A stretch of DNA of 64,000 nt from Amia ocellicauda (taxonomy: Eukaryota > Chordata > Actinopteri > Amiiformes > Amiidae), in assembly GCF_036373705.1 (NCBI RefSeq), contig NC_089853.1:29967568-30031567 (forward strand), read 5' to 3'. Each line of letters begins with the position of its first letter. The first letter of the stretch is position 1. Position numbers and translations under genes: made by a program. The notes below the pieces were generated by a model. That model searched no databases. It worked only from the letters and a program-made list of their open reading frames with translations, and was not told the origin of the DNA. This document shows positions 1 to 11,300 of this stretch, one piece after another.

Positions 1-598
1 TTATTGAACAGAGAATGCAGTGAAGAAGTCATGTTCATATACAACATCCAGGACTGAAAACCCTTTTAGGGACATAGCTTGGCCCAGCCACTGATAAGTT
101 TTTCAAGCCACTGTCATTCAGAAAACACCAAACAGAGGGCAACAAAATAAAATCTCTTGCTGCATTGAATATAATTGGAATTGGATACAAAATTACAAAC
201 CTTTTCCATTACCTTTTCCTTTTCTTCTTTTTTTGCACTCTGAAATGGTGCAATCCATTTTACACAATCTTATTGCTGGAGAGAAAATGAAATTCCTCCA
301 AGGTGCAAAGAAATATTTTGACTCCTGCTGTTTTTCCTGCATGCACACCTCCAAAAACACTTACCATGTCCACAGTGACTACACATTACTCGTCTTTCAC
401 AGCAAAACCACCATGCTGAGAAAAACACACACACACACATATAAAACAAACTATACGGATAGCAACCTGTCTGCCTTGTAGAGTCTATATTAGGCTCTTA
501 GGTAGAAGAGACTGAGGGAATCAGTAAGCATGAGATAGTCAGCATATATTACATGCTTAAATTATAATATTTGTAAGATATTTAGTTTAGTCCACATA
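1..598. other. intergenic sequence, no gene seen
   Basis: AT-rich non-coding sequence with a short CA run near 427-440. The open frames here are short, low in complexity and lack splice or family signals. Nothing else is recognised. Confidence 0.6.
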
Positions 599-1195
599 CA
601 GTTAGGTCCATACATATTTGGACAGTGACACAATTGTCATAATTTTGTCTCTGTACGCTACCACAATGGATTTGGTGATGATCAAGATGTGCTTGAAGTG
701 TAGACTTTCATCTTTAATTTGAGGATAGTTACATCCAAATTGGGTGAACGGTGTAGGAATTACACCCATTTTTATATGTGGTCCCCGCAATTTTAGGGGC
801 TCAAAAGTATTTGGACAAACTAACATAATCATTAATTAAATTGTGAGTTTCAGTACTTGGCTGCAAATCCTTTGCAGTCAATGACTGCCTGAAGTCTGGA
901 ACCCATAGACATCACTAGATGTCGAACCCAGCATCTGGTGATGTCTATCACAATTTAATTCATGATTATGTTAGTTTGTCCAAATACTTTTGAGCCCCTA
1001 AAATTGCGGGGACCACATATAAAAATGGGTGTAATTCCTACACCGTTCACCCAATTTGGATGTAACTATCCTCAAATTAAAGATGAAAGTCTACACTTCA
1101 AGCACATCTTGATCATCACCAAATCCATTGTGGTAGCGTACAGAGACAAAATTATGACAATTGTGTCACTGTCCAAATATTTATGGAACTAACTG
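599..1195. mobile_element. fold-back Tc1/mariner-type MITE with about 247-bp inverted arms
   Basis: The left arm (599-847) and right arm (949-1195) are nearly identical inverted copies separated by a loop of about 100 bp. The ends begin CAGTTAG and are flanked by TA on both sides (597-598 and 1196-1197), as expected for Tc1/mariner target-site duplication. The two arms give the same 70-plus-residue open frame on opposite strands, which is an effect of the palindrome and not a gene. No transposase is present, so the element is non-autonomous. Similar long-arm TA elements are frequent in fish genomes; I do not assign a family name. Confidence 0.85.
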
Positions 1196-2495
1196 TATAT
1201 GTTTAAGCCACAATGCACTTCTGTATATGGCTTTTAAACTATGGCTACATATGTACTTCAGTATTTATGCAATAATGTGTCTCAGCAAAATATTGACTAA
1301 AACTCCTGGGGAGCCAGTCTGTAGGTTTGGGTCCTGCTTCGATTGGGTTGTATCCCCAAGAGTTGCTGCTTATGAGGTCACTGCTGATTACTGAACGTGA
1401 CGCAGTTCAAGCTATATTGAACACATAATGTTACGAAACCGGGATAGATGTAACACTTTCGAAAACACTCCATTGATTGTTCTTTGGATCTGCCCATTAG
1501 ATACCTCAAGGTTGCTCTTTCTGTTGTGCTGCACCTGCTGTGAGATACAATCCAGATGTCCCTGTTATTGTATACATATCTGGAGATATAATTTCAGATA
1601 ACAATGCACTTGTTTTGAGTTGTGTCTTCTCCTACCCAGCTTGTTTTTTTGTTTTTTGGTTTCTTTTGGAGTTTGGTTATAGAATAGCACACAATCCATT
1701 AAACAATGTGTTGCTTTAAAGCACAGGGACATTAATTGTCTATGTTCAAGGACCCATAAGCCTAATCCTTCCTCTACTACTTTACCAGTATAGATTATCT
1801 TCTTGTTTGTCTGTTTCTTGTTTTCTTGTTGTTTTATTTTGTAAACATTACTTGATTCCCTTGAGCTAACATCAGTTTCTGCAATCATAGCAATTTTTGC
1901 ATCTAAATGACTTTTGACATATGTGCATATATGTTGTTTTCTCCAGTATTAAAAGCATGTGTTAGGAAAAGAAGATGATTCGTTAATATTTCTGTAATGG
2001 GTTTATATTAACGTAAAAAGCTATGATTATCCTCCAGTGACAAGGATTCCAGCACATGACATTACATGCACAATCTGCCATTACATAAACATTTGGCAAA
2101 TGCGAATGTGGACATAAAACAGCTATAAAAGACGAGATGAACAAATACATTAATCACACACAACAACCCAAGGAATAATAAAATAAGTTGTTTTTTGGAG
2201 CACCAGAATTTCTTAATATTTTAATGTTTTCCTACCCCTATATATGTGCATGTATTGAGTAGAAAATGTGCTGTTGACCTTCTGATTAGGTTTTGCTTCC
2301 TATAAACCAAATACTTCCTTCTCGAAAATCAATAGCAGACCATCAAGAAAGGCTGCTTTTCACATATCTATATGTGTGTCTATCCTGAGCTACAATATTA
2401 TCAAGGAGAAATAAAGCACTTGTATAGCACAGGCAGGAGAATGTGGAAACTTTTACACATGATTCAGGAAGCACCTACACAGGGAGTTGAGGGTT

Positions 2496-2524
2496 AGAGA
2501 GAGAGACAGAGAGAGATTGAGAGA

Positions 2525-2584
<60 letters not shown>
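2496..2584. repeat. (GA)n microsatellite
   Basis: About 90 bp of GA dinucleotides, imperfect in the first 35 bp and pure afterwards. Confidence 0.95.
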
Positions 2585-2587
<3 letters not shown>

Positions 2588-2967
2588 AGAAGCAGAGTTT
2601 CCATTTTCTGCCTGATCACAAAGGTCATGAACAGAGCTTTCTTTAATGGGCTTTACTTTGAGTAGTGTAACATGAAGAAGACCTGCAGTGACAGGAGATA
2701 TGAGGGGAACCTATGATTTACAGCCTCCTCTGCTGGAGTAATGTTTATATCCTACTTTATTATCAAACGCCAAACAATTACACATCTGCATATAACTGTA
2801 ATCTCTTAGTCACTTAATATAACATAATCCACATATTAGCCTTTCTAAACGGAAAACTGTAATTCATTTGTTTATCTCCATAAAACTTTTATTTTCATGA
2901 ATGCTGCCCTCTATTTCGTATAATAGAATAAAATGCAATAGAATCTTCTATAATTATTAGTCTATAA

Positions 2968-3029
2968 GTATGTATGTATGTATGTATGTATGTATGTATG
3001 TATGTATGTATGTATGTATGTATGTATGT
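2968..3029. repeat. (TATG)n microsatellite
   Basis: About 15 perfect tetranucleotide copies. Confidence 0.95.
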
Positions 3030-3243
3030 TTTAGCTATGCTGCAGAATGTATAGAGACTGCAAACATTCTTATTTCATGGTGAAAAATACATCTATAAGG
3101 TCCTCAGTGTGGCATGTCTTCATATCTTCGTGTTCAAAGGCGGTTGCTGAAACTGGCAGTTTAACAGGATGCATGAAACGCCACTGAAGGGTAGAGAAAG
3201 TTTTCCCACACGAACTCGTCTCTTATGTCTGGGCTATACAGCG

Positions 3244-3245
<2 letters not shown>

Positions 3246-3291
<46 letters not shown>
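3246..3291. repeat. (TG)n microsatellite
   Basis: About 23 uninterrupted TG dinucleotides. The valine/cysteine run it gives in an open frame is not a protein. Confidence 0.95.
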
Positions 3292-3293
<2 letters not shown>

Positions 3294-4240
3294 TGTATAT
3301 GTTTTTAAAAGTTTTGCCCCCAAAACATGTAAGAATACTCACAAACAAATAGATACCAATTTGTTAAGCACACCATCAATCAGATTTAACCCTTTCAATG
3401 TTAGGTTAGCTAATACCTACACTTATACCTACAAATATTTTTAAAATGGAGGGAGTGTTGTATTTACAACGTTACACTTACAGATGAAACTCTTTTTAAT
3501 AAGACGGAAAATGCTTATTTTTATCGTTGTTAGTTTAACCCTACAGACAATAATCTTATATGTTGCGTAACGGAGAGGATTTTCCCTGTCATGGACTTTG
3601 AGCGCCCACTTGTGAGACCTTAAAATCAATTTAATCAATGAGAAATCCTCGTTTTCTAAATGTAGTGGCACAAGCGGGCAATCAGTGTGTTTAATCTCAC
3701 AATATGCGACCTAATCGATTCAATACAATTACAAACTGCATTTAGATTCAGTTATTTATTAACAATTGGTGTTCAAATTCTGGGAATATTGTTTGGAATT
3801 TTCTCAAATGTGTACTTCCTTTTATAACGTCAAAAGAGTCCACCAAAAGACAGAAATTGAGTCCACATTATGGAAACAAACGACTTTCTGAAATGTTAAT
3901 AATAATAATACTAATACTAATTACAGTGGGAGAAAGAAATGCAGTAATAATCCCTTGTTTCATATTCACTATATTGATATAGAAATAAAATGTATTCTTA
4001 CAGGTCTTAACATTCCTCTAAAAATGGTTTAATAAAAATAATTCCTTTAAAATGCAATGCAATTAATGGTAACACAATATTGAAGTCTGCTGTTAAAGTC
4101 AAGTTGGTTTAGATAGGGTTAAAGCACATCAACTTGGATAACTAGTTGTATTGTAGTCCGGACACACACGCAGTCTAGTCTTTGCGTAAAAAGTCATCAC
4201 TTCTCATTCATCTGAAAAAGAGCCCACCCAACCGGCAACA

Positions 4241-4247
4241 TATAAAT
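4241..4247 (+). promoter_or_regulatory. TATA box of nmb
   Basis: TATAAAT lies 151 bp upstream of the nmb ATG, so transcription would start near 4270 and give a 5' UTR of about 120 nt. No other TATA-like site is as well placed. Inferred from position only. Confidence 0.55.
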
Positions 4248-4391
4248 GCAGGAGCAGACAACGACAGCGAAACGGTCGAGGACTGACGGACCAAAGAAGA
4301 CAAGCTCTTGAACTCTGGTCTCAGTTTTCGGGACAGCAAGAAGACAGGACCTGTGAGCGATAGAAACCAGCTTTCGTCGTTTTGAGGAGAA

Positions 4392-5755
4392 ATGGCCGAA
4401 ATCACAGTGAACCGAATCTGTCAACTGGGGTTCCTAACGTACCTGCTGCTCTTTACCTATGTGTCCACGACCACAGCAGTCAGCCTCGATCTTACAGAAC
4501 TCAGAAATAAAGTTGCAAAAATCAAAGTTAACCCGAGGGGCAATCTATGGGCAACAGGTTAGTTCATCTTATTCTTTTTTAAACGGCAAGTCTCCTTTTC
4601 TGTCATTTCCCTGTCGTTTAGCTAGCTTTGCCTTAGTCACATATGACAAGTATCAAATGACTGATACTTCATGAAAGAAGACCTTAAAACAAATCATGCA
4701 ACTTCACTTCTGATGTTCAATTGTAGGTGTTTTCTGTCTAAGGTAGTTATTGGAAACCCAGACTCTCCCATTGGACTGTCTTGGGCCATTGGTTATAAAT
4801 CAAGTCTTGGTTTGGCATGATGCGCTTGGTTTCTAAACAGAGACTCCGGGGCGCTTAGCATGCTGTTTTTTAGTAGCATTTGCTAACCACAAGCCGGTTC
4901 TTTCCCCAACCCCCTAGGTCATTTCATGGGCAAGAAGAGCGTCCTGGACAGCCCGCTGCTGGCGGCTCCCGGTGACTCGGCGGCGCTGGACCCGGAGCGC
5001 AGCGCGCAGGACGTCAGGGAGCTGATCACGCAGGAGGTGCTGAAGGTCGCGCTGCAGGCTCAGCTGCAGGACTCCACCGCCAGACAGGAGCTCAACGACC
5101 AGGTAAATCAGTCGACCGCCCCGCAAACCAGGATAGACAGATTTCTACCGTCCCGACTGGACCAGTGCTTCCAGTGTAACGTTGGTGAGATGATCAGGAG
5201 AGTAGGGTGAGGAGAGAAGTGATTGGAGTGAGAACTCATACACAGACCGCCACTGCAGGTACCTGCGGGGATCAGATACCCGGCTATGTTATGAAGCACG
5301 TATCTTAACCAGTCTCCAATGTCATTATTAAGATTCGTTTGTTTGATGCCATCTGTTGCCCGCACATCTACCGTAGACAACCACAATCCAGGATGAGCTT
5401 TTCAGATCAGACAGTTCTCTGCGGTCTATATGGACTGCTCCGGCTGCGCTTTTGTATTTATATTCTGCAGAGACTTGCCTTCAGCAGTGCGAATATGTAC
5501 AGTATGGGAGAGAAACCCTGCACACTGTACTTTATAAAATTGTGACCACACTGCTAATACATATAGCTGTCTAGAAATCAGATCAATGCGATTTGTTTGT
5601 CCTGAAACAAATATACTTCATGTGTGCATGGTGTGCCTTGTAGCCTTTGCTCTTATGTGATTCCTGTTTGTTTGACTTTTAATTTACTTACATTACAGGA
5701 GACTGGATTATTAATGAAGATATTGGGAAGCTACATCCAAAAAAGCAGGAAGTGA
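4392..5755 (+). CDS. nmb: neuromedin B precursor (prepro-NMB)
   Basis: Secreted bombesin-family neuropeptide precursor; in vertebrates the peptide acts through the NMB receptor, a G-protein-coupled receptor. The coding exons are 4392-4557, 4918-5102 and 5699-5755, which join in frame to 135 residues. Residues 1-29 form a hydrophobic signal peptide. The decapeptide GNLWATGHFM is at residues 50-59 and is followed directly by Gly-Lys-Lys, the amidation and dibasic cleavage signal; WATGHFM distinguishes NMB from gastrin-releasing peptide (WAVGHLM). The rest is a poorly conserved C-terminal propeptide ending in a short basic stretch. The first intron splits the Gly codon inside the hormone sequence, so the peptide is assembled across an exon junction. 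A TATA box lies upstream and AATAAA follows at 6060. The start is the first ATG that gives a signal peptide. Confidence 0.95.
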
Positions 5756-6059
5756 CGGAGACTCCAGGCTCAGTCCCCTATGTTTTAAAGTATTGGCACA
5801 TGCAGCTTATATTCCTACATGGGGCGCAGGACGGATAACAGACATCTCCAAAGGTTTTCGTTCACAGCTGGGTAGCAGGTGCGGAACACGTTTTCTTTGT
5901 ACTTTATCGTAACAACGTCATCTCTATTTTTATTTACGGTAACTGTAACATTGTTAATATCTATCATCAATGTATTAAAGAAGAGAAGCAAGTTATGCCT
6001 GTATATTTTTCTTACGTTTTTTGCATTACTGCTGATGTCAAAAACAATGTATTTATTTG

Positions 6060-6065
6060 AATAAA
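6060..6065 (+). terminator. polyadenylation signal of nmb
   Basis: AATAAA about 305 nt after the nmb stop codon, the first good signal in the 3' UTR. Confidence 0.7.
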
Positions 6066-6531
6066 GATGCTCTAATTTGCACAGAAAGAGTGACATTTAT
6101 GATTAAAAATAATCTTGTCTTTTGGTGAAGAAAAAACAAGAAAGCACTCATCACAGTTTCTTGTTAAAGCAGGTACACAATGCCCATCTGTGTTCATCTC
6201 ATTCTTGTATATTCATGGAAGGTTGTATGAATGTTGTTCTTGTTTTTTGTAAATAGTCCTGAACATTGTTTCTCGGAGTCCAGCTCTTTGGTCATCTTTT
6301 TAATTGGGCTTAATCATATCATATAATACAATTCCTAACAGATGATTTGGCTGGTTACGCCACCAAAATATCAATCTTTGTGACACCAGTTTATTATATG
6401 CTGATGTTAAATTACAACATGGTTTTCAGATTTACTGACTTTTATTAATTTACTTGGAATGGTAATCAGTTTATTTCCATTCTGTATATCTGAGTTAATT
6501 AGAAGCTGTGAAGCATTGCAACTGTTGATTT

Positions 6532-6584
6532 TAAATATAATGTTTTATATTTAAATATAATGTTTTATATTTAAATATATATTT
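6532..6584. repeat. 20-bp tandem repeat, near-palindromic unit
   Basis: Two exact copies (6532-6551 and 6552-6571) and a partial third of an AT-rich unit whose two halves are inverted copies around TGTT. Confidence 0.85.
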
Positions 6585-6658
6585 AGTGGGTTAAAACTAA
6601 TCCATAAAGAGAGTGGAAGCCTCTATCATCATAAAAGTTTTACATTAACAAGACAATA

Positions 6659-6712
6659 ATACATACATACATACATAGATACATACATACATACATACAT
6701 ACATACATACAT
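6659..6712. repeat. (ACAT)n microsatellite
   Basis: About 13 tetranucleotide copies with one interruption (ATAG). Confidence 0.95.
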
Positions 6713-7607
6713 CATATACATCTTTGGTTTAGAGGGTTTGTTCCCTCTATCTCACCATACTGGTGTGTGAAAGTGATTTTTGAAAAAGCTCTTAACCATA
6801 CTTCATACCATGTGAAACACAACTCTTGTGGATTGATCTTAAATGCTATATGCAGGTGTGAAATCATAAAAAGTCAACTATTTTGGGGGGTCTGAAATGA
6901 GGAAGAGGACAGGGGAAACAAATTATTGTCTATAGCTATAGTTGAGGTCTTTGACTCCGAGGTGTGTAGGAGACAGACACACTTCCCCGTTGTTAGTTTT
7001 ACACATTTACAAACAGGTCAGACATTTTCAATTACAGGTACTGGAGTGTGCTGAAATGAGAGGCAGTGTTGTGTGCAGGAGAAATGTGATTAGTTGCAGC
7101 TTTGTCTGACTGATGTCCTGTTTGCGAGCAATGAGGTAGGCTATACCACCACAAAGTCACATGAAGACTGAAGGAGGAGTGCTGACTCCAGGGCTCTGCA
7201 GTGATATAGTGCTGCTGATCCTTCAGGGGGCACCAGTGGAACCAGTCTTGCAGTTTCAGGGTTCAATTCTGGATGCAGTCAAGCAATTGGAGACCAGTGG
7301 GTCAGGGAAGATTAATTTTATTCAGCTTTGAAAAGTTATTCCAGACCCTCTCTTTTTTCTTTTGTTCTTGTTTACTGGGATGGTACCATGGCAATTACAC
7401 AACTAATCAAACTCAATACGTGGTAACAGAGAAGAAACATAAGCCAAATGTGACACCTCTTTTAAAGATATACACTTCTCACACACAGTCTAAAAACCTG
7501 TTTATTATTATTTGTTTAGTTATAGTAACACTCTTTTCTCCCACATTTAATCTTTTTCACAAAACAGGGTATCAAAGGACTGAGTTAATCTAATTAATAT
7601 ATTGTAA

Positions 7608-7629
7608 TTACTACTACTACTACTACTAC

Positions 7630-7662
<33 letters not shown>
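7608..7662. repeat. compound (TAC)n(TAA)n microsatellite
   Basis: Seven ACT/TAC triplets run directly into about eleven AAT triplets. Confidence 0.95.
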
Positions 7663-7663
<1 letters not shown>

Positions 7664-8112
7664 TTGTCAGAAATTAAAACTTTACAAAAGTAAGGCACCA
7701 CTTCTCAACCATTCATGTATCCATGAAAAAAGGGTGATCGCATAACCAGTTGCCAGTGGGCTCTGCCTAACTCAAAACTCATGTTGCCAGAATACAGAGA
7801 AGCAGGGCTGGCAGTTCCGCTTATAAGCCGCGGAATTGGGCTTGTCCAACCACACAGTCGCTTATGATTTAGCTTTGCCGCTTGTTGGTATATTTTGGGC
7901 TTGTCCTAAGCTGTGGCTGCTTGGTGAACACATATGCTAATTAAAGCGCATGATTCTGATTGGACATCGTATAGGCTACATAAGTTGCTCTTCAATACCA
8001 TTGATTGAAATTAATTGATTGACCTTAATAGCAGCAAACCAGCATTCCCCACTATTTTGTATTTTGAATTTTGAACTAATCAGCCCACACAATTGGACAG
8101 TTAATCAGTGGT

Positions 8113-8114
<2 letters not shown>

Positions 8115-8159
<45 letters not shown>
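8115..8159. repeat. (TA)n microsatellite
   Basis: About 22 TA dinucleotides, 230 bp upstream of the kti12 start codon. Confidence 0.95.
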
Positions 8160-8161
<2 letters not shown>

Positions 8162-8299
8162 AGAAATCGACCCCAAACATACAGGTAAGAACAAAAACAA
8201 TACTTTTTTAAATTTATTTTTATATTGTATGGTTTAATGTCATATACTGCAAAGTTACTACGTTTGTGCATATATAGAGAATGTATCGTCCATGTAAGC

Positions 8300-8392
8300 G
8301 GAAATGACGTTCAGGGGCGGCTGGGCCAAACACTTCCGGTTTAATATGGCCGCCTCCTGACAGTCAACTCGAGAGTGCATCAAATACATACG
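8300..8392 (+). promoter_or_regulatory. TATA-less promoter region of kti12
   Basis: Just upstream of the kti12 ATG are a CRE-like TGACGT (8305), an ETS-type CACTTCCGGT (8331-8340) and a YY1-like AATATGGCCGCC (8343-8354). This is the usual arrangement of housekeeping promoters without a TATA box. Sites identified by eye only. Confidence 0.5.
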
Positions 8393-11300
8393 ATGCCGCT
8401 GATTGTGATGTGTGGCTTTCCTTGTAGTGGAAAAAGCCAAAGAACAGAGGAATTAAAAGCTTATTTTGCACAGAGCACGGAGAGAAAGGTGCACATCGTT
8501 GGTGATGAGACGGTGGGGATTGACAAGAACTGTGTATATGCAGGTGAGATGTGTACAGTTCTGCGGCGCTTTACTCAGTGCTCCTACACAAGTTCGTTAA
8601 GAAATTAAATATATATACTTATTGTAAACATACGAAGGGTGTCTAGAGCATTCATTGAAAGTGGTTAAAATGTGAAATACACTGTAACCGCAGTTGTTAA
8701 CTTTTTAACATGTAGTGGTACTTGTTTAGGCTAGCTAATTTTCCATTTTAATTAGACATTAGAAAAACAGTATAATATTCGGTTAAAAAAAAACCCATTA
8801 ATTTAAACTCCCAGTTTGTAAACTGTGTTGTGCACGCAGAATTTCGACATTAATAGTATAATTTAATGTGCTGTTTGCACAATTTATCCCCATGTTCCTT
8901 GCGTCTGTTCATGACTTGTCATATCAGTTTAAGGAATCACAATCAGGGTCCCACAGCTTGAATGTAATTGTAGTCAAGAACCCAACCTTGGTATTTCTTA
9001 CAGCTCCCCTCCCTCCCTTCATAGAATAAAGATGCATCTTATATAGCCTACATTACCCAGTGAAAACGGGAGGCAGTAAAGTACTATAGGTCTGTGTGGT
9101 TAATAACTTTTACTCAATATTTTGGCCAACAAGTAAATTCGAAATTTGGCTTCTGTCTTTTTAAATAATACAATAAAAAAAGCACATCAGTTTTCACTAT
9201 TTTTGTATTTTTGATTTTTGAAAAAAATTGCTTAACAATTGCAACTGATTTGTTACACATAAGAGAAGCCCCCTTCAAATCAGCGCAGACCCGTTTGTCA
9301 AGACAACAAAGGAAAATGAAAACACTATTGACTAAAGACTAAGTTGTCTGTGTGTCATAGGATTAATTTGTCACCTTTTCTTATAATTAATTTAGCTCCT
9401 TTATCTTATTCTAGTAATAATAAATAAACATGCACTTGTTTTATGTATAACATGCACTATAATGGGTTGCTGTAGCCCTTAACAAAAGACAGGCCGGAAA
9501 ATATACCTTAAACCAATATCCTCAAGAGCAGGAATTTATATGGATATTTGAATTTTATTTGAAATTGCAGTTGAATTGAGACTCACACCTAAATGTCAAT
9601 AGCTGTGCTCGATCTTTAGCTACTGAACTCAAACTCTGCTGAATATCTCATGTCTGTGCCTGTGTAAACTGGCCAACACCTCCAGTCCTTGGAGGAAACT
9701 GTTGCGCATTGCATAATATATTAGAATTGATCTGTATTCATATTGCCTGTGGCTGTTTTCAACACAGATTCCCAGAAAGAGAAGAACCTACGGGGAGCAT
9801 TAAGAGCTGAAGTTGAGAGGTAAATAGCTCCCTTTTGGACAGGGTTGAGTACAGGGAATGTTACATCAGTGGAGCTCAACAGGTGTTTTTGTTTTCTTCT
9901 TTACACCCTCCACATCAATAATGTAACACTTAATCTTCATAGTAGCATAGGCTTGTATTCTTGCCCAGTTATAATTCCTAATGGGACTAAAAGTATCAAC
10001 ATGAAACTCACAATCGAGTACTGATTCTAAGAAGAGTCTGAGGGGGAAAAAACAAAAATAGAATGTCATTTAGATCATTTTGATTGACAAGGCTATACAG
10101 ACTGAATTCATTTATAGCAAAGATGAGTACAAAATGCTTAATCCTCACCCCCTCCCCTTTTGTTTATTCATAGGAAAGTTAACAAAGATGATATTGTGAT
10201 TCTGGACTCGCTGAATTACATTAAAGGTAATCCCAGGAATGGAGACTTTTTTTTATTGTGTCTTTATTTTCTTTAAGTATTCAGGACTCCTGCAAAATTC
10301 TGGGCTTTTAAATTGCACATTGCTATTTAAAGCCAACCTCTTTTTCATATTTCATGAGGCAAGGTTTGACAGTGCTGAGTTCTTGTTGGAATATAAATCA
10401 GTATAATGTCCTCCAGTTAAAGGCTTTCCGCAATTACCTTGCAAGAGTCGAGATAGCAGGCATGTATCAGGAGAGTTGACTCTTTTTATGTTCCCTCGTT
10501 AGGGGAGATGTCTAATTTAAAACAACTTTTGTTGTAGACAGGTGCTACGCAACATCTTTGAGAGCGCTCAACTGTAAAGGCTTTCTCCTGATTTAGGAGG
10601 AGTGTGTTGTTCTCAATGCACTGTACTCTCTCACAGGGAAGGAATGTGTGGAATTGAATCTGAAGCATGAGCCTTTCTTTCTGAATCTACAGGGATACAA
10701 ACTTTGTTTATACAGCTGCCATTATACAAGGGTGTTTTTCTATATTTAATCTGCAGATTGCAAATATTTATATATTTTTTTGCTAGCTAAAAAAACATGC
10801 ACAAAAACATTATGAATGAGTAGATGTCAAATTAGTGGACAATACATTCTGTAAGTGTTTCCACTTATATTCCATATTATGAAACAAACTTTCTCAGTAC
10901 AATCCACTGGAAATCAGGACTTTTCTGGACCTCGTATTGCTTTGGTTGCTGCCATTATAGTTAAAAAAATGTAATGTATTGTAAAAGTTAAGTGATTACA
11001 TGATTTTTATATATGATGTGGTGACCTTAAATCAGCCTTTGTGAAGTATGTAACAAAACCACATAAACCATAGGTTCAGCTTTTGAAAGACATAAGCACA
11101 TTATGAAAATTGTTTTGATACAATTATACAATGATGATTTTTTTTATTCAGTAAAGGATATTTTCCCCTTAAATGCAAAATAATATTGTGCACATGAGAC
11201 TGGTGTAATTTAAAACAGTCCATTACACATTTTATAATTACCTGGTTTGAAAGATCCAATTAAAAATATTGAATTTGTAAAACTGCTTTAGGGAAATACA

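Larger units (their letters stand above)
1196..4240. other. intergenic region upstream of nmb
   Basis: Non-coding, AT-rich sequence with three large microsatellites (listed separately). No exon with recognisable coding content was found. The last few hundred bases probably contain nmb regulatory sequence, but I cannot point to specific sites beyond the TATA box. Confidence 0.5.
6066..8300. other. nmb-kti12 intergenic region
   Basis: No coding exon recognised. It holds a 20-bp tandem repeat and several microsatellites (listed separately). Two copies of TTGGGCTTGTCC, about 65 bp apart, lie near 7835-7915 and may be a remnant of an unrecognised repeat. Confidence 0.5.

Noticed and set aside
602-1192. 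Two matching 76-codon open frames on opposite strands
   Set aside because: They are the two inverted arms of one fold-back element; no coding evidence.
3169-3444. 91-codon open frame with a Val/Cys run
   Set aside because: Produced by the TG microsatellite.
7190-7300. GGTTCAATTCT resembling a tRNA-derived SINE B box
   Set aside because: No matching A box or SINE body could be aligned; likely chance.
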